The notes: a model not told the origin generated them from the letters alone. Positions 1-9,490 are shown, counted from the stretch's first letter. The stretch: 64,000 nucleotides of DNA from Microbacterium sp. B35-30 (GCF_010634855.1 NZ_MWLQ01000012.1:60422-124421); one strand, 5' to 3'. A program made the numbers and translations.

Positions 1-2
1 TC

Positions 3-119
3 GCGCTGGAGAAGGTGTACATGGCGTCGGACGCACGCGCCGAGGCCTTCGCCGGCGTCCCGCAGCGGGTGGCCGAGCACAACATCCGCTTCGTGCAGGA
101 GTTCTTCCCCGGTCGTTGA
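3..119 (+). CDS. C-terminal end of an unidentified protein (truncated by window edge)
   Basis: Reading frame 3 is open from the window start to a TGA at 117-119 and gives 38 residues ending NIRFVQEFFPGR. The frame shows the G/C-rich third positions of a real gene. The last two codons and the stop (GGT CGT TGA) are the first bases of the inverted-repeat element that follows, so the repeat supplies the natural C-terminus. The fragment is too short to name a family. It could belong with the aromatic catabolism genes downstream, but nothing in it proves that. Confidence 0.6.
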   Translation, partial: ALEKVYMASDARAEAFAGVPQRVAEHNIRFVQEFFPGR

Positions 120-220
120 GCGAGCGAAGCGAGACGAAACGCCACGAGCCTGGCGCAGAGCAGGGCTCGTCGTCAGTTCGCTGCGTTTCGTCTCGCTCTT
201 TCCTCGCTCGCTCAACGACC
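111..220. repeat. Long inverted repeat (REP-like), copy 1
   Basis: Arms 111-141 (GGTCGTTGAGCGAGCGAAGC followed by GAGACGAAACG) and 184-220 are reverse complements apart from a few extra bases in the right arm. They enclose a loop of about 40 bases. A second copy lies at 43376-43450 and a degenerate half copy at 236-259. The element lies after the upstream stop codon and could act as a terminator or RNA-stabilising hairpin. The repeated arms suggest a dispersed family in this genome. Confidence 0.75.
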
Positions 221-235
221 GGCAGACCGACGCCC

Positions 236-259
236 GTCCTTGAGTGAGCAAAGCGAGAC
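236..259 (+). repeat. Degenerate half copy of the REP-like arm
   Basis: The stretch CCTTGAGTGAGCAAAGCGAG with following AC matches the arm of the 111-220 element at most positions. It sits just outside the 3' end of the iclR-type gene. It looks like a decayed or partial copy. Confidence 0.4.
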
Positions 260-267
260 CTGATGCC

Positions 268-999
268 TCATCCGCCGAGCGCGTCGCGGATCGCGGTGGC
301 CGACTCCCTCAGGCGCGCGGCGATCGCCTCGTCCGTGTGCGCGCTGGCGACGAACACGACGGCGATCGCCGCCGGCCCGCGCCCGCGCACGACCAGCGGC
401 ACGGCGACGGCCCGCAGGCTGGGGATCACCTCGTCGTGGCTCGTCGCGAAACCGCGGGCCGCGGCATCCCTCACCTCCGCCGCGAGCCCTTCCGACACCT
501 CGTCCGGCCACGAGGATTCCGGCAGCAGCGACAGGATCGCCTTGCCCGGTGCGCCGCGCGTGATCGGATGCCGCGTACCGGGCCGCTGCGCGACGGGGTT
601 CACGGCGTGACGCGGCTCCACGCTCGAGAGCGTCACGCACTCGTCGTGGTCGAGCACGGCGAGGAAGCACGTCACACCCAGGTCGCCGGCGACCGCGGTG
701 AGCTCGGGGAGGGCCTCGGCCTGCAGATCGTGCGCCACGCCCGCGGCGAGGGCGGCCATCCGCGCACCGAGTTCGACACGACCGGCGGGGTCTCGCTCGA
801 CCAGCCCGTGATCCTCGAGCGTGCGCAGCAGCCGATAGGCGACCGAGCGGTGCACGTCGAGGCGCAGGGCGATCTCGTCGATCGACAGTGGGCCGCGCGC
901 CTCGGCGAGCACTTCGAGGATCCGGATGCCGCGGCTCAGCGTCTGCGAGGCGGGAGCGATGCGGCCCCCCGTCCCCTGCCGAGACTTCACATATGTCAT
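268..999 (-). CDS. IclR-family transcriptional regulator
   Basis: A 243-residue IclR-type regulator. The N-terminal winged helix (about residues 22-75, with IDEIALRLDVHRSVAYRLLR) is followed by the C-terminal GAF-like effector domain (about 85-240), as expected for this family of 240-270 residues. The ATG at 999 (MTYVKS) is preferred because AAAGGA lies 7-12 bases upstream. A longer open frame continues to 1140 but runs through the operators. The gene is divergent from the 3-hydroxybenzoate monooxygenase, the usual arrangement for IclR regulators of aromatic catabolism. The effector is therefore probably 3-hydroxybenzoate or a related aromatic acid (inference). Its first codons lie in a sequence that recurs at 38403-38421. 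Confidence 0.88.
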   Translation of the reverse strand: MTYVKSRQGTGGRIAPASQTLSRGIRILEVLAEARGPLSIDEIALRLDVHRSVAYRLLRTLEDHGLVERDPAGRVELGARMAALAAGVAHDLQAEALPELTAVAGDLGVTCFLAVLDHDECVTLSSVEPRHAVNPVAQRPGTRHPITRGAPGKAILSLLPESSWPDEVSEGLAAEVRDAAARGFATSHDEVIPSLRAVAVPLVVRGRGPAAIAVVFVASAHTDEAIAARLRESATAIRDALGG

Positions 1000-1087
1000 C
1001 GTGCGGGGTCCTTTCGCGGACATTCGTGAAGTATCGCGCCCCAGGGACAGGGCGGCCTTGCCGCGTCGACGCGGGTCGTATACGATC

Positions 1088-1124
1088 TGTTCAATAGTAG
1101 AACGGCGTGTTCGAATATAGAACA
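1088..1124. promoter_or_regulatory. Twin operator GTTC-N7-GAAC between iclR-type gene and mobA
   Basis: Two palindromes of identical architecture, GTTCAATAGTAGAAC (1089-1103) and GTTCGAATATAGAAC (1109-1123), are each preceded by T. Their centres are exactly 20 bp apart, so they lie on the same helical face. They sit in the divergent promoter region and overlap plausible -10 boxes for both genes (GAATAT for mobA, TACTAT on the minus strand). IclR regulators commonly bind such paired sites, so this is the likely operator. Confidence 0.75.
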
Positions 1125-1174
1125 CGACACCCCTGACCACAAGCCCTCGACACCGTCGTCCGAGGAGGACACCG

Positions 1175-3112
1175 ATGCAGTTCCACCACCACGGCTACGT
1201 CTCGGGCGACCCGCGCGTGCAGGATGCCGCCGGGACCGGCATGGACCGCCCCGCCGACCTGCCCGACGAGATGGACGTGCTCGTCGTCGGCTCCGGTCCC
1301 GCGGGCATGCTGCTCGCCGCGCAGATGTCGCAGTTCCCCGGTGTCACGACGCGGATCATCGAGCGTCGCGACGGCAGGCTCGTGCTGGGCCAGGCCGACG
1401 GCATCCAGCCGCGCAGCGTCGAGACTTTCCAGGCGTTCGGGTTCGCGGAACGCATCGTCGCGGAGGCCTACAACATCGCCTGGATGAACTTCTGGGGGCC
1501 CGACCCCGAGAACCCGCGCAACATCGTGCGCACCGCGCGCACCGAGGACTACGCGTTCAAGATCAGCGAGTTCCCGCACCTCATCGTCAACCAGGCGCGC
1601 GTGCTCGACTACTTCGCCGAGGCGGCGGCCAAGGGGCCCGGGCGGATCGTGCCCGACTACGGCATCGAGTTCGTCGGCCTCACCGTGGATGAAGAGCGCG
1701 AGCACCCGGTCGAGGTGCGCGTCAAGTACGTGACGGGGGAGCGCGCCGGCGAGGAGCGCACCGTGCGCGCCAAGTACGTCGTCGGCTCCGACGGGGCTCG
1801 CAGCGGTGTGCGCGAGGCGATCGGCCGCAAGCACGTCGGGCAGTTCGCGGCCCACGCGTGGGGGGTCATGGACGTGCTCGTCAACACCGACTTCCCCGAC
1901 TGGCGCACCAAGTGCGCGATCAACTCCACCGCCGGGAACATCCTGCACATCCCGCGGGAGGGCGGCTACCTCAGCCGCATGTACATCGATCTGGGAGAGG
2001 TGGCCGCCGACGACGACCACCGCGTGCGCCAGACCCCGATCGACGAGATCATCCGCCGGGCGAACGAGATCCTCCACCCGTACTCGCTCGACGTGAAGCA
2101 GGTCGCCTGGCACAGCGTGTACGAGGTCGGCCATCGCGTCACCGACAAGTTCGACGACGTCGACCCCGACCAGAGCCACGCCCCGCGAGTCTTCCTCACC
2201 GGCGACGCCTGCCACACGCACAGCGCGAAGGCCGGGCAGGGCATGAACGTCTCGATGCAGGACGGCTTCAACCTCGGCTGGAAACTCGGGCACGTTCTCA
2301 CCGGCCTCAGTCCCGCGTCACTGCTCGAGACGTACTCCGCCGAGCGGCAGCCGGTGGCGCAGCAGCTCATCGACTTCGACCGGGAGTGGTCGGCCCTCAT
2401 GGCACGCAAGCCCGAGGAGATCTCCGACCCGCAGGAGCTCGCCACGTTCTACCTCGGCACGGCCGAGTTCCCGTCCGGCTTCATGACGCAGTACGGCCCG
2501 TCGATGATCGTGACGGATGCCGCGCACCAGCAGCTCGCCGAAGGCTTCCCGCTGGGCAAGCGCTTCAAGTCCGTCGAGGTGGTGCGCGTATGCGACGGGA
2601 ACCCGATCCACCTCGGGCACCACGCGCGCGCAGACGGGCGCTGGCGGGTCTATGCCTTTGCGGACACCGCGGCCGGGGCCTTCGCCGACGCGCCGAGCGC
2701 GGGCGAGGCATCCGTCCTCTCGGACTGGGCCGCCTTCATGGCGTCGCCCGAGTCGCCCGTCCTCCGGTTCACGCCGGAAGGCGCCGACATCGACGCGGTG
2801 CTCGACGTGAAGGTCGTCTATCAGCAGCGCCACGAAGATGTGGATCTCACGCGGGTGCCCCAGCTCTTCCTGCCGAAGACGGGACCGCTCGGACTCACCG
2901 ACTGGGAGAAGGTCTATGCGGCCGCCCCGAGCGCGTGGACGACCGACGACATCTTCGAGGAGCGCGGGCTGTCGCGCGACGGCGTGGTCGTGGTCGTGCG
3001 CCCCGATCAGTACGTCGCCGGGGTCTTCCCGCTCGAGGCGACGGACGAGCTGTCCGCCTTCTTCGCGCGGTCGTTCCTGCCTCAGCGGCAGCCGGCGACC
3101 ATCGCCGGCTGA
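1175..3112 (+). CDS. mobA: 3-hydroxybenzoate 4-monooxygenase (FAD-dependent)
   Basis: A 645-residue flavoprotein aromatic hydroxylase. It converts 3-hydroxybenzoate to protocatechuate with NADPH and O2. The dinucleotide-binding motif GSGPAG is at residues 39-44. The family GD motif is in VFLTGDACHTHSAKAGQGMN (residues about 339-358). A C-terminal thioredoxin-like domain fills about 460-640. The full-length sequence, including the MQFH N-terminus, the LGQADGI segment and the VVVRPDQYVA C-terminal segment, closely follows the Comamonas MobA enzyme as I recall it, rather than phenol hydroxylase. A GAGGAGG ribosome site lies about 7 bases before the ATG. No ring-cleavage dioxygenase is in this window, so the rest of the protocatechuate route must be elsewhere. 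Confidence 0.88.
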   Translation: MQFHHHGYVSGDPRVQDAAGTGMDRPADLPDEMDVLVVGSGPAGMLLAAQMSQFPGVTTRIIERRDGRLVLGQADGIQPRSVETFQAFGFAERIVAEAYNIAWMNFWGPDPENPRNIVRTARTEDYAFKISEFPHLIVNQARVLDYFAEAAAKGPGRIVPDYGIEFVGLTVDEEREHPVEVRVKYVTGERAGEERTVRAKYVVGSDGARSGVREAIGRKHVGQFAAHAWGVMDVLVNTDFPDWRTKCAINSTAGNILHIPREGGYLSRMYIDLGEVAADDDHRVRQTPIDEIIRRANEILHPYSLDVKQVAWHSVYEVGHRVTDKFDDVDPDQSHAPRVFLTGDACHTHSAKAGQGMNVSMQDGFNLGWKLGHVLTGLSPASLLETYSAERQPVAQQLIDFDREWSALMARKPEEISDPQELATFYLGTAEFPSGFMTQYGPSMIVTDAAHQQLAEGFPLGKRFKSVEVVRVCDGNPIHLGHHARADGRWRVYAFADTAAGAFADAPSAGEASVLSDWAAFMASPESPVLRFTPEGADIDAVLDVKVVYQQRHEDVDLTRVPQLFLPKTGPLGLTDWEKVYAAAPSAWTTDDIFEERGLSRDGVVVVVRPDQYVAGVFPLEATDELSAFFARSFLPQRQPATIAG

Positions 3113-3213
3113 GCGCCCTCCGCGACGGCGAAAGAACCTCTTCCGCTGTACATGACGTATATCGGCCGCCGCGGCGGCGACGGGCAGAATTGGCCCGGTA
3201 GACATCGACACAA

Positions 3214-3241
3214 ACGGATGCCGCAGGCAGCCCGCATCCGG
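3214..3241 (+). other. Hairpin in the gabD leader
   Basis: CGGATGC (3215-3221) pairs with GCATCCG (3235-3241) about 20 bases before the GTG start of the dehydrogenase gene. Position and sequence resemble the GGATGC terminator stems elsewhere in the window, but there is no T run. A leader hairpin or a relic of the terminator family are both possible. Confidence 0.35.
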
Positions 3242-3260
3242 AACCGACAAGGGAGTCCCC

Positions 3261-4742
3261 GTGACCACGACGATCACCGAAACCCGTGAGAGCGAACTGC
3301 TCGCGTCCGTGCCCGACGGTCTGTTCATCGGCGGCCAGTGGCGCCCGGCATCCGGCGACAAGACGCTGAAGGTCTACGACCCCAGCAACGGCGAGGTCGT
3401 CAAAGAGATCGCGAACGCGTCGCCCGAGGACGGCAAAGCCGCGCTCGACGCGGCCGTGGAGGCGTTCCCGGCGTGGGCCGCGACGCCGGCGCGCGAGCGG
3501 GCCGAGATCCTGCGTCGCGCCTTCGACCTGCTGCAGGAGCGCAAGGAGGACTTCGCGCTGCTGATGACGATCGAGATGGGCAAGCCGCTGGCCGAGGCAC
3601 GCGGCGAGGTCGCTTACGGCGGCGAGTTCCTGCGCTGGTTCAGCGAAGAGACCGCTCGCGTGCAGGGCCGCTACGGCGCGAACCCCGAGGGCACCGGCCG
3701 CATGATCGTGTCGCAGCATCCCGTCGGTCCGTGCTTCCTCATCACGCCCTGGAACTTCCCGCTCGCGATGGCCACGCGCAAGATCGCACCGGCGCTCGCC
3801 GCCGGCTGCACCGTGGTGATCAAGCCCGCTGAGCTGACGCCGCTGACGACCCTGTTCTTCGCGAAGCTCCTCGAGGATGCCGGCCTGCCGAAGGGCGTCG
3901 TCAACGTCTTCACCACGTCGACCTCGGGTGCGGTATCCGAGCCGATCATCCGCGACCCGCGCCTGCGCAAGCTGTCGTTCACCGGCTCGACGCAGGTCGG
4001 TCAGCGTCTGCTCGAGCAAGCCTCGCAGGGCGTGCTGCGCACCTCGATGGAGCTCGGCGGCAACGCCCCGTTCGTCGTCTTCGACGATGCCGACCTCGAC
4101 AAGGCGGTCGACGGCGCGATGCTCGCGAAGTTCCGCAACATCGGTCAGGCCTGCACCGCGGCCAACCGCTTCATCGTGCACCGCTCCGTCGCCGACGAGT
4201 TCGCGCGGCGGGTGACCGAGCGCGTCAACGGCTTCACGATCGGTCGCGGCACCGAGGACGGCGTGACCATCGGCCCGCTCATCGACGACCGCGCCGTCGC
4301 CAAGGCGTCGCAGCTCGTGCAGGATGCCGTCGACCGTGGCGCCAAGGTCGCCACCGGCGGCAACGAGGTCGAGGGGCCGGGCACGTTCTACGAGCCCACC
4401 GTCGTCACCGACGTGCAGCCGGGCTCCGACATCCTGCGCGAGGAGATCTTCGGGCCGGTGCTCGCCATCATCCCGTTCGACACCGAGGACGACGCGGTGC
4501 GCCTCGCGAACGACACCGAGTACGGCCTCGTCTCGTACGTCTTCACCGAGAGCCTCTCTCGCGGGCAGCGGATGATCGAGCGCCTCGAGACCGGCATGAT
4601 GGGCCTCAACATGGGGGTCGTCTCCAACGCCGCCGCTCCTTTCGGCGGCTGGAAGATGTCGGGCCTGGGGCGCGAGGGCGGCGCCGAGGGCATCCACGAA
4701 TACCTGCAGACGAAGTACACCCTGACCCCGAACCCGTTCTGA
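3261..4742 (+). CDS. gabD: NAD(P)-dependent succinate-semialdehyde dehydrogenase
   Basis: A 493-residue aldehyde dehydrogenase of the succinate-semialdehyde type. It oxidises succinate semialdehyde to succinate. General base Glu264 (MELGGNAP) and catalytic Cys298 (GQACTAANRF) have the normal 34-residue spacing. The NAD-binding FTGSTQVG segment and the substrate-side GGWKMSGLGREGG segment near the C-terminus are present. The start is GTG with AAGGGAG upstream. It lies 148 bp after mobA and may be a separate unit with its own leader. The exact semialdehyde is inferred from overall family similarity. Confidence 0.85.
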   Translation: MTTTITETRESELLASVPDGLFIGGQWRPASGDKTLKVYDPSNGEVVKEIANASPEDGKAALDAAVEAFPAWAATPARERAEILRRAFDLLQERKEDFALLMTIEMGKPLAEARGEVAYGGEFLRWFSEETARVQGRYGANPEGTGRMIVSQHPVGPCFLITPWNFPLAMATRKIAPALAAGCTVVIKPAELTPLTTLFFAKLLEDAGLPKGVVNVFTTSTSGAVSEPIIRDPRLRKLSFTGSTQVGQRLLEQASQGVLRTSMELGGNAPFVVFDDADLDKAVDGAMLAKFRNIGQACTAANRFIVHRSVADEFARRVTERVNGFTIGRGTEDGVTIGPLIDDRAVAKASQLVQDAVDRGAKVATGGNEVEGPGTFYEPTVVTDVQPGSDILREEIFGPVLAIIPFDTEDDAVRLANDTEYGLVSYVFTESLSRGQRMIERLETGMMGLNMGVVSNAAAPFGGWKMSGLGREGGAEGIHEYLQTKYTLTPNPF

Positions 4743-4766
4743 GTCCCCGCCTGAATCGATGACATG

Positions 4767-4807
4767 AGATGAGCGGATGCCCGGGAGGGGGCATCCGCTC
4801 ATCTTTT
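4767..4807 (+). terminator. Rho-independent terminator after gabD
   Basis: A 16-bp perfect stem (AGATGAGCGGATGCCC with its complement) and a loop of about 6 bases are followed by TTTT. The stem core GATGAGCGGATGC is reused in the terminator at 18731-18775. Confidence 0.9.
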
Positions 4808-4912
4808 CTGCCGCGGGGAGATCGGCGTGAGGCTGGGCGTCGGCCCGGTCGGTGTGTGGAGTGGCTGCCGCGTTCGGCGGGCTGCGGTCGGCGCACACGG
4901 GATAATGGACGC

Positions 4913-5182
4913 ATGTCCTCCTCCGTAGAACGCCGCTCCAATCCGACTGCATGGGCCGCGTTCTGGTTCGCCCTCGCCGGCCTCGTGCTCATGCCGATCC
5001 CACTGTTCATCGGGCTGATCGTGGGCGGCGGCCTTTCCATCGTCGCCGCGGTCCTCGCGGTGATCGGCCTCCTCAAGGGCCTCGCGCGGGGCGGCAAGGG
5101 CATCGCTCCTGTCGTGTTCGCTGCAATCTTCATCGCGCTCACGTGGGGCGGCATCTCACTCGGCGGCGGCACCATCTGGTAG
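4913..5182 (+). CDS. Small integral membrane protein, unknown function
   Basis: An 89-residue protein with a short charged N-terminus (MSSSVERRSNP) and three hydrophobic segments at about 13-35, 36-56 and 62-82. It resembles the small hypothetical membrane proteins common in actinobacteria and no specific function can be given. The ATG at 4913 is chosen because a clean -10 box, GATAAT at 4901-4906, ends 6 bases before it. Transcription would thus start at or next to the initiation codon (leaderless mRNA). Longer in-frame extensions run through the gabD terminator and are unlikely. Confidence 0.7.
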   Translation: MSSSVERRSNPTAWAAFWFALAGLVLMPIPLFIGLIVGGGLSIVAAVLAVIGLLKGLARGGKGIAPVVFAAIFIALTWGGISLGGGTIW

Positions 5183-5320
5183 GTCGGCCCCGCCACCCCG
5201 GTGAAGTTCGCTCTGCGGGCCCGGGGGCCCAGGGTGGTGCATCCATGGAGTCGATCCGTTCCGCGGGCCGATCCCAGCGATCAGCCGCGCGCGTGGCGTC
5301 AACGCACCAGAATCGTCGAG

Positions 5321-5950
5321 CTAACCCACAAACCGGATGATGTCCGCGGTGGCATCTGCCAGTGCAGGAAAATGCCGGTGTGAACCGCTCGGTGGGATCG
5401 AGCTGTTCACGCTCCAGACGGTCATCCCCGCGGCGATACCGGCCGATACTCCGGAGTCTGAGTCTTCGATGACGAGGCAGCGAGCGGGGTCGACCTGAAG
5501 TGCGGTCGCTGCTGCGAGGTACGGCTCAGGGTGGGGCTTACCGCGAGTCGTGGATTCCGCGTCGACGATCACCGGAGGGATGGGCAGCTTCAAACGCCGG
5601 AATCGGCCTTCCACCCGCCGACGGAGGTTGGCCGTGACCAGAGCCCAGCTGCCGGCCTCCATGTCTCGCAGCAACCGGCCGGCGCCGGCGAACGCCCGGT
5701 AGTCACCCCCACGAACGTCATCGTCCTCGAGCCGCTGGAACTGCTCGAGCGCTTCCGCGCGTTCCTGATGTGGCAGGAAGCGCGCAACTGTTTCGGCGGG
5801 ACGCGATCGCAGCGCGAGTGCGTAGACCTGCTCGCCGTCCAGCCCGAACAGATCGGCCCAGCGCGCCCAGATCCGCCGCTGATTCGCGACGGCATCTACG
5901 AGCGTGCCATCGACGTCGAAGAGCACCGCAGTTCGGTCCGGACCTGGCAT
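5321..5950 (-). CDS. HAD-superfamily phosphatase (beta-phosphoglucomutase/sugar phosphatase-like)
   Basis: A 209-residue HAD hydrolase. Motif I is FDVDGTLVD with Asp12 and Asp14. The helical cap spans about residues 20-85. Motif II is in VTAN, motif III the Lys of GKPHPEPY, and motif IV the acidic IEDSDSG. These match phosphoglycolate or sugar-phosphate phosphatases, but the substrate is not predictable. The ATG at 5950 is preferred over a TTG at 5959 because the TTG overlaps the likely -10 box TAGAGT (5959-5964, minus strand). The mRNA would then have a leader of about one or two bases. Confidence 0.8.
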   Translation of the reverse strand: MPGPDRTAVLFDVDGTLVDAVANQRRIWARWADLFGLDGEQVYALALRSRPAETVARFLPHQERAEALEQFQRLEDDDVRGGDYRAFAGAGRLLRDMEAGSWALVTANLRRRVEGRFRRLKLPIPPVIVDAESTTRGKPHPEPYLAAATALQVDPARCLVIEDSDSGVSAGIAAGMTVWSVNSSIPPSGSHRHFPALADATADIIRFVG

Positions 5951-6025
5951 ACCGCGCAACTCTAACGCCTAGATCTCGAACGGTGTGCAGTACTGTCGAG
6001 ATCGCCTCTGGTGAAGGGAACCGAC

Positions 6026-6511
6026 GTGGAGGTTGTCGACGGCCCGCATGTAGAACATCGGAATTCGCGCCCCACTTTGGGGATGCGAAAGCGCACCCCA
6101 TTTCGCGGGATGCTCGCGGAACGCGATCGCCTACTCGCCGAGCTCATCGACTGGATGCAGGCTCGCGGTGTCCAGCCGGTCGGTTCGTTCTACCTGCGGC
6201 TGCACACCGTCGACATGGCCGGCGAGATGGACATCGAGGTCGGCGCCTTCGCGACAGCCCCGGGTGGCGAGAAGGTCATGCGAGGCGCGATGCCCGCCGG
6301 CGACTACGTCGTGCTGCGGTACATCAACCACTCGATGCGCGCGCACCGGCTCCTCTTCGAATGGGCCGAAGCGCAGCAGATCCGATTCGACGTCGACGAA
6401 TCGGGTGCAGGCACCAGGTGGGCCGGGCGATTCGAGATGTATGTCACCGATCCGCGCACCGAGCCGCGCAAGACCCGCTGGGAGACAGAACTCGCCTTCC
6501 TCACACGCTGA
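6026..6511 (+). CDS. GyrI-like small-molecule-binding domain protein
   Basis: A 161-residue stand-alone effector-binding (GyrI-like/SRPBCC-like) domain. It shows the YLRLHTVDMAGEMDIEVG and MPAGDYVVLRYINH segments typical of the domain also found at the C-terminus of AraC/MerR regulators. There is no DNA-binding domain. GTG at 6026 has GAAGGGA 9 bases upstream and is preferred to GTG at 6011. It begins about 75 bp from the divergent HAD gene. The ligand is unknown. Such proteins can bind or hydrolyse hydrophobic cations, but that is only a family-level possibility. Confidence 0.65.
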   Translation: MEVVDGPHVEHRNSRPTLGMRKRTPFRGMLAERDRLLAELIDWMQARGVQPVGSFYLRLHTVDMAGEMDIEVGAFATAPGGEKVMRGAMPAGDYVVLRYINHSMRAHRLLFEWAEAQQIRFDVDESGAGTRWAGRFEMYVTDPRTEPRKTRWETELAFLTR

Positions 6512-6547
6512 GGTTCGCTGCTCGAAGAGGTCGGTAGACCTGCTCGC

Positions 6548-6560
6548 GAGCCTGTCGAAC
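6548..6560 (+). repeat. Fragment of the GAGCCTGTCGAA repeat
   Basis: GAGCCTGTCGAA occurs between two genes here and recurs, more completely, inside the rib operon (45424-45447). A one-base variant lies inside an ABC exporter gene (36884-36907). It is a short partial copy. Confidence 0.4.
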
Positions 6561-6582
6561 TGTCGGCTGTCGCGGTGACTCC

Positions 6583-7419
6583 CTAAGCGGAGGGGTCGTC
6601 GAGGAATCCGACGACCACATCGCGGACCAAGTCAGTTCGCGCCAGCCCGAAGAAATGGGTCGTGCCCGGAAACACCGCGAGCTGAGACGCCGGAACACCG
6701 ACGAAATCGCCATTCACGTCGCCGCCGCGGAGGCGCAGAAACTCAACCGCATGCTCGAGAGAGACCATGTCGGCGTCGCCCACGGTGATGAGCGTCGGCG
6801 CCGCGATCGCGCGAAGCTCCGCTTCCGTGCGATCAGGGAACCCGCCCTCGTACGTCGCGCCGAGCTTGTCGAGCAGCACTTGGAGATGCTGCAGGTCGGG
6901 GTGTGGCGACTTCGCGAGATAGGCGGCTTCCATCGGCGTGCCGGCGATCATGTCAACGGTCATCGCGCCCACCGCATCCGCGTTCTCAGATCCGCGCATG
7001 CCGGATGCGGCGAACGACGTCGACGAGACGATGAGCCGCCTGACCCGTTCCGGGTGGTCGATGGCCAGGTCGAGCGCGACGGCCCCGCCGACACTGAAAC
7101 CGAAGATGTCCGCACGCCCGATACCAAGGTGGTCGAGCACGCCCAGCACATCTTCGGCGAAAGCGGCGGCAGAGAACGGCCGGTCGATGTCGTTCGTGCG
7201 CCCGTGCCCCTGGAAGTCCACCGCCACAACTCCCCGCCCGACCGCGAGGTCGGGGATGAGCGCGCCGAACTGCTGCTCGATGTCGAACAGGCCGCCGTGC
7301 AGCAGCACCAGCGGTGTGCCGTCGGCGACATCGCCATGGACCTCGTAGTACATGCGAAGCTGACCGAGCTCTACGTAGCCGGTCTCGGGCCTGGGGGCGG
7401 AGGATGTCTGGTCCGTCAT
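6583..7419 (-). CDS. Alpha/beta-fold hydrolase
   Basis: A 278-residue alpha/beta hydrolase. The oxyanion segment LLHGGLFD is at about 39-46. The nucleophile elbow is GFSVGG (Ser109), with acid Asp215 (GDADM) and His255 (GTTHFFG), so the triad is complete. There is no signal peptide, so it is cytoplasmic. The start at MTDQTSS is chosen because the longer frame begins with an uncharacteristic stretch. The gene sits 54 bp downstream of the aldo/keto reductase on the same strand and may be cotranscribed with it. The substrate (ester, lactone or C-C bond) cannot be told from sequence. Confidence 0.82.
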   Translation of the reverse strand: MTDQTSSAPRPETGYVELGQLRMYYEVHGDVADGTPLVLLHGGLFDIEQQFGALIPDLAVGRGVVAVDFQGHGRTNDIDRPFSAAAFAEDVLGVLDHLGIGRADIFGFSVGGAVALDLAIDHPERVRRLIVSSTSFAASGMRGSENADAVGAMTVDMIAGTPMEAAYLAKSPHPDLQHLQVLLDKLGATYEGGFPDRTEAELRAIAAPTLITVGDADMVSLEHAVEFLRLRGGDVNGDFVGVPASQLAVFPGTTHFFGLARTDLVRDVVVGFLDDPSA

Positions 7420-7473
7420 GCAAGTACCGTCGCAGAGACCGGCCGGCACATCAACTCCCGCTCGCCCTCGCGG

Positions 7474-8454
<981 letters not shown>

Positions 8455-8617
8455 GGGTGTTCTCCGTTCCGGACGGTCTAGGCCTGTGAGGTGGGCATGG
8501 CCCACAGTTCGTAGTGGTTCGAGTCAACGCTTCTTCGCCAGAGTGAGCGTGGCCCTACCTATGGGTGCCCCCACAGGGACCCCTTATGCGCCCGGGAGTC
8601 GGCGTAGTTTCGGTGGC

Positions 8618-9490
8618 ATGGAAGCCTCGGACGCGATCAGCGAGTTTCTCACCACGCGGCGCGCGAGGCTCACGCCGGCGCAGGTGGGGCTCCCGGACTT
8701 CGGCGGTCGCCGACGGGTTCCGGGGCTGCGCCGTGAGGAAGTCGCGCTGGTGGCGGGAATGAGCGCGGAGTACTACAAACGCCTCGAAAGGGGCAACGCC
8801 GCAGGCGTCTCCGAAGCAGTCATCGACGGTGTCAGCCGCGCCCTGCAACTCGACGAAGCCGAACACGCCCACTTGTACGACCTGATCCGCGCCGCCAACG
8901 CGCGCGCTCACCCGCAGCAACGAGTGAGGACCACCCGCAAGACGCAGCTCACATCCGGCATGAGGCAGACCATCGACGCCATGTCGACGGTACCGGTCTT
9001 CATGCAGAACGGCCGTCTTGACGCTGTCGCCACCAACCGGCTCGGGGCAGCTCTCTTCTCGGAGATGCTCGACGGCGCCCGCCCGCCGGTCAACGCCGCG
9101 CGATTCATCTTCCTCGAACCGCGCGCTCAGACCTTCTACCGGGAATGGGAAGCGCAGGCCCGCCAGATCGTGGCGGTGCTTCGTGCCGAAGCGGGCCGCT
9201 CGCCCTACGACCGTCAGCTGACGGACCTTGTGGGCGAATTGTCCACGCGCAGCGATCTGTTCAGAAGGCTCTGGGGAGCCCACGACGTCCGCGACCACCG
9301 CACCGGCCTGAAACTCGTCCACCATCCCGCGGTCGGCGACCTGGACCTCACTTTCCAAGCAATGGACCTCGCGTCAGACCGCGGACTCCAGATGATCGTG
9401 TTCTCCGCCGAACCCGGATCGGCTACCCACGAACGCCTCCAACTACTCGCCAACATGGCCGAAACAGCCATACCGAACGCGCCCGTTTGA
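8618..9490 (+). CDS. XRE-family regulator with MmyB-like ligand-binding domain
   Basis: A 290-residue regulator. The N-terminal HTH (about residues 8-80) contains the family signature RRVPGLRREEVALVAGMS followed by YYKRLERG. A MmyB-like PAS-type domain (about 105-280) follows. This class normally represses a neighbouring reductase or dehydrogenase gene, and here the aldo/keto reductase is divergent. The start is set by a -10 box TAGTTT at 8605-8610, 7 bases before ATG, so the mRNA is probably leaderless. The shared 163-bp intergenic region holds GGGTGCCCCC and GGGACCCC elements that may be operator halves. Confidence 0.85.
   Translation: MEASDAISEFLTTRRARLTPAQVGLPDFGGRRRVPGLRREEVALVAGMSAEYYKRLERGNAAGVSEAVIDGVSRALQLDEAEHAHLYDLIRAANARAHPQQRVRTTRKTQLTSGMRQTIDAMSTVPVFMQNGRLDAVATNRLGAALFSEMLDGARPPVNAARFIFLEPRAQTFYREWEAQARQIVAVLRAEAGRSPYDRQLTDLVGELSTRSDLFRRLWGAHDVRDHRTGLKLVHHPAVGDLDLTFQAMDLASDRGLQMIVFSAEPGSATHERLQLLANMAETAIPNAPV

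Noticed and set aside
2895..4952. 685-codon minus-strand frame over mobA and gabD
   Set aside because: Shadow of gabD: conserved catalytic residues of both genes are on the plus strand, and the frame crosses a terminator.
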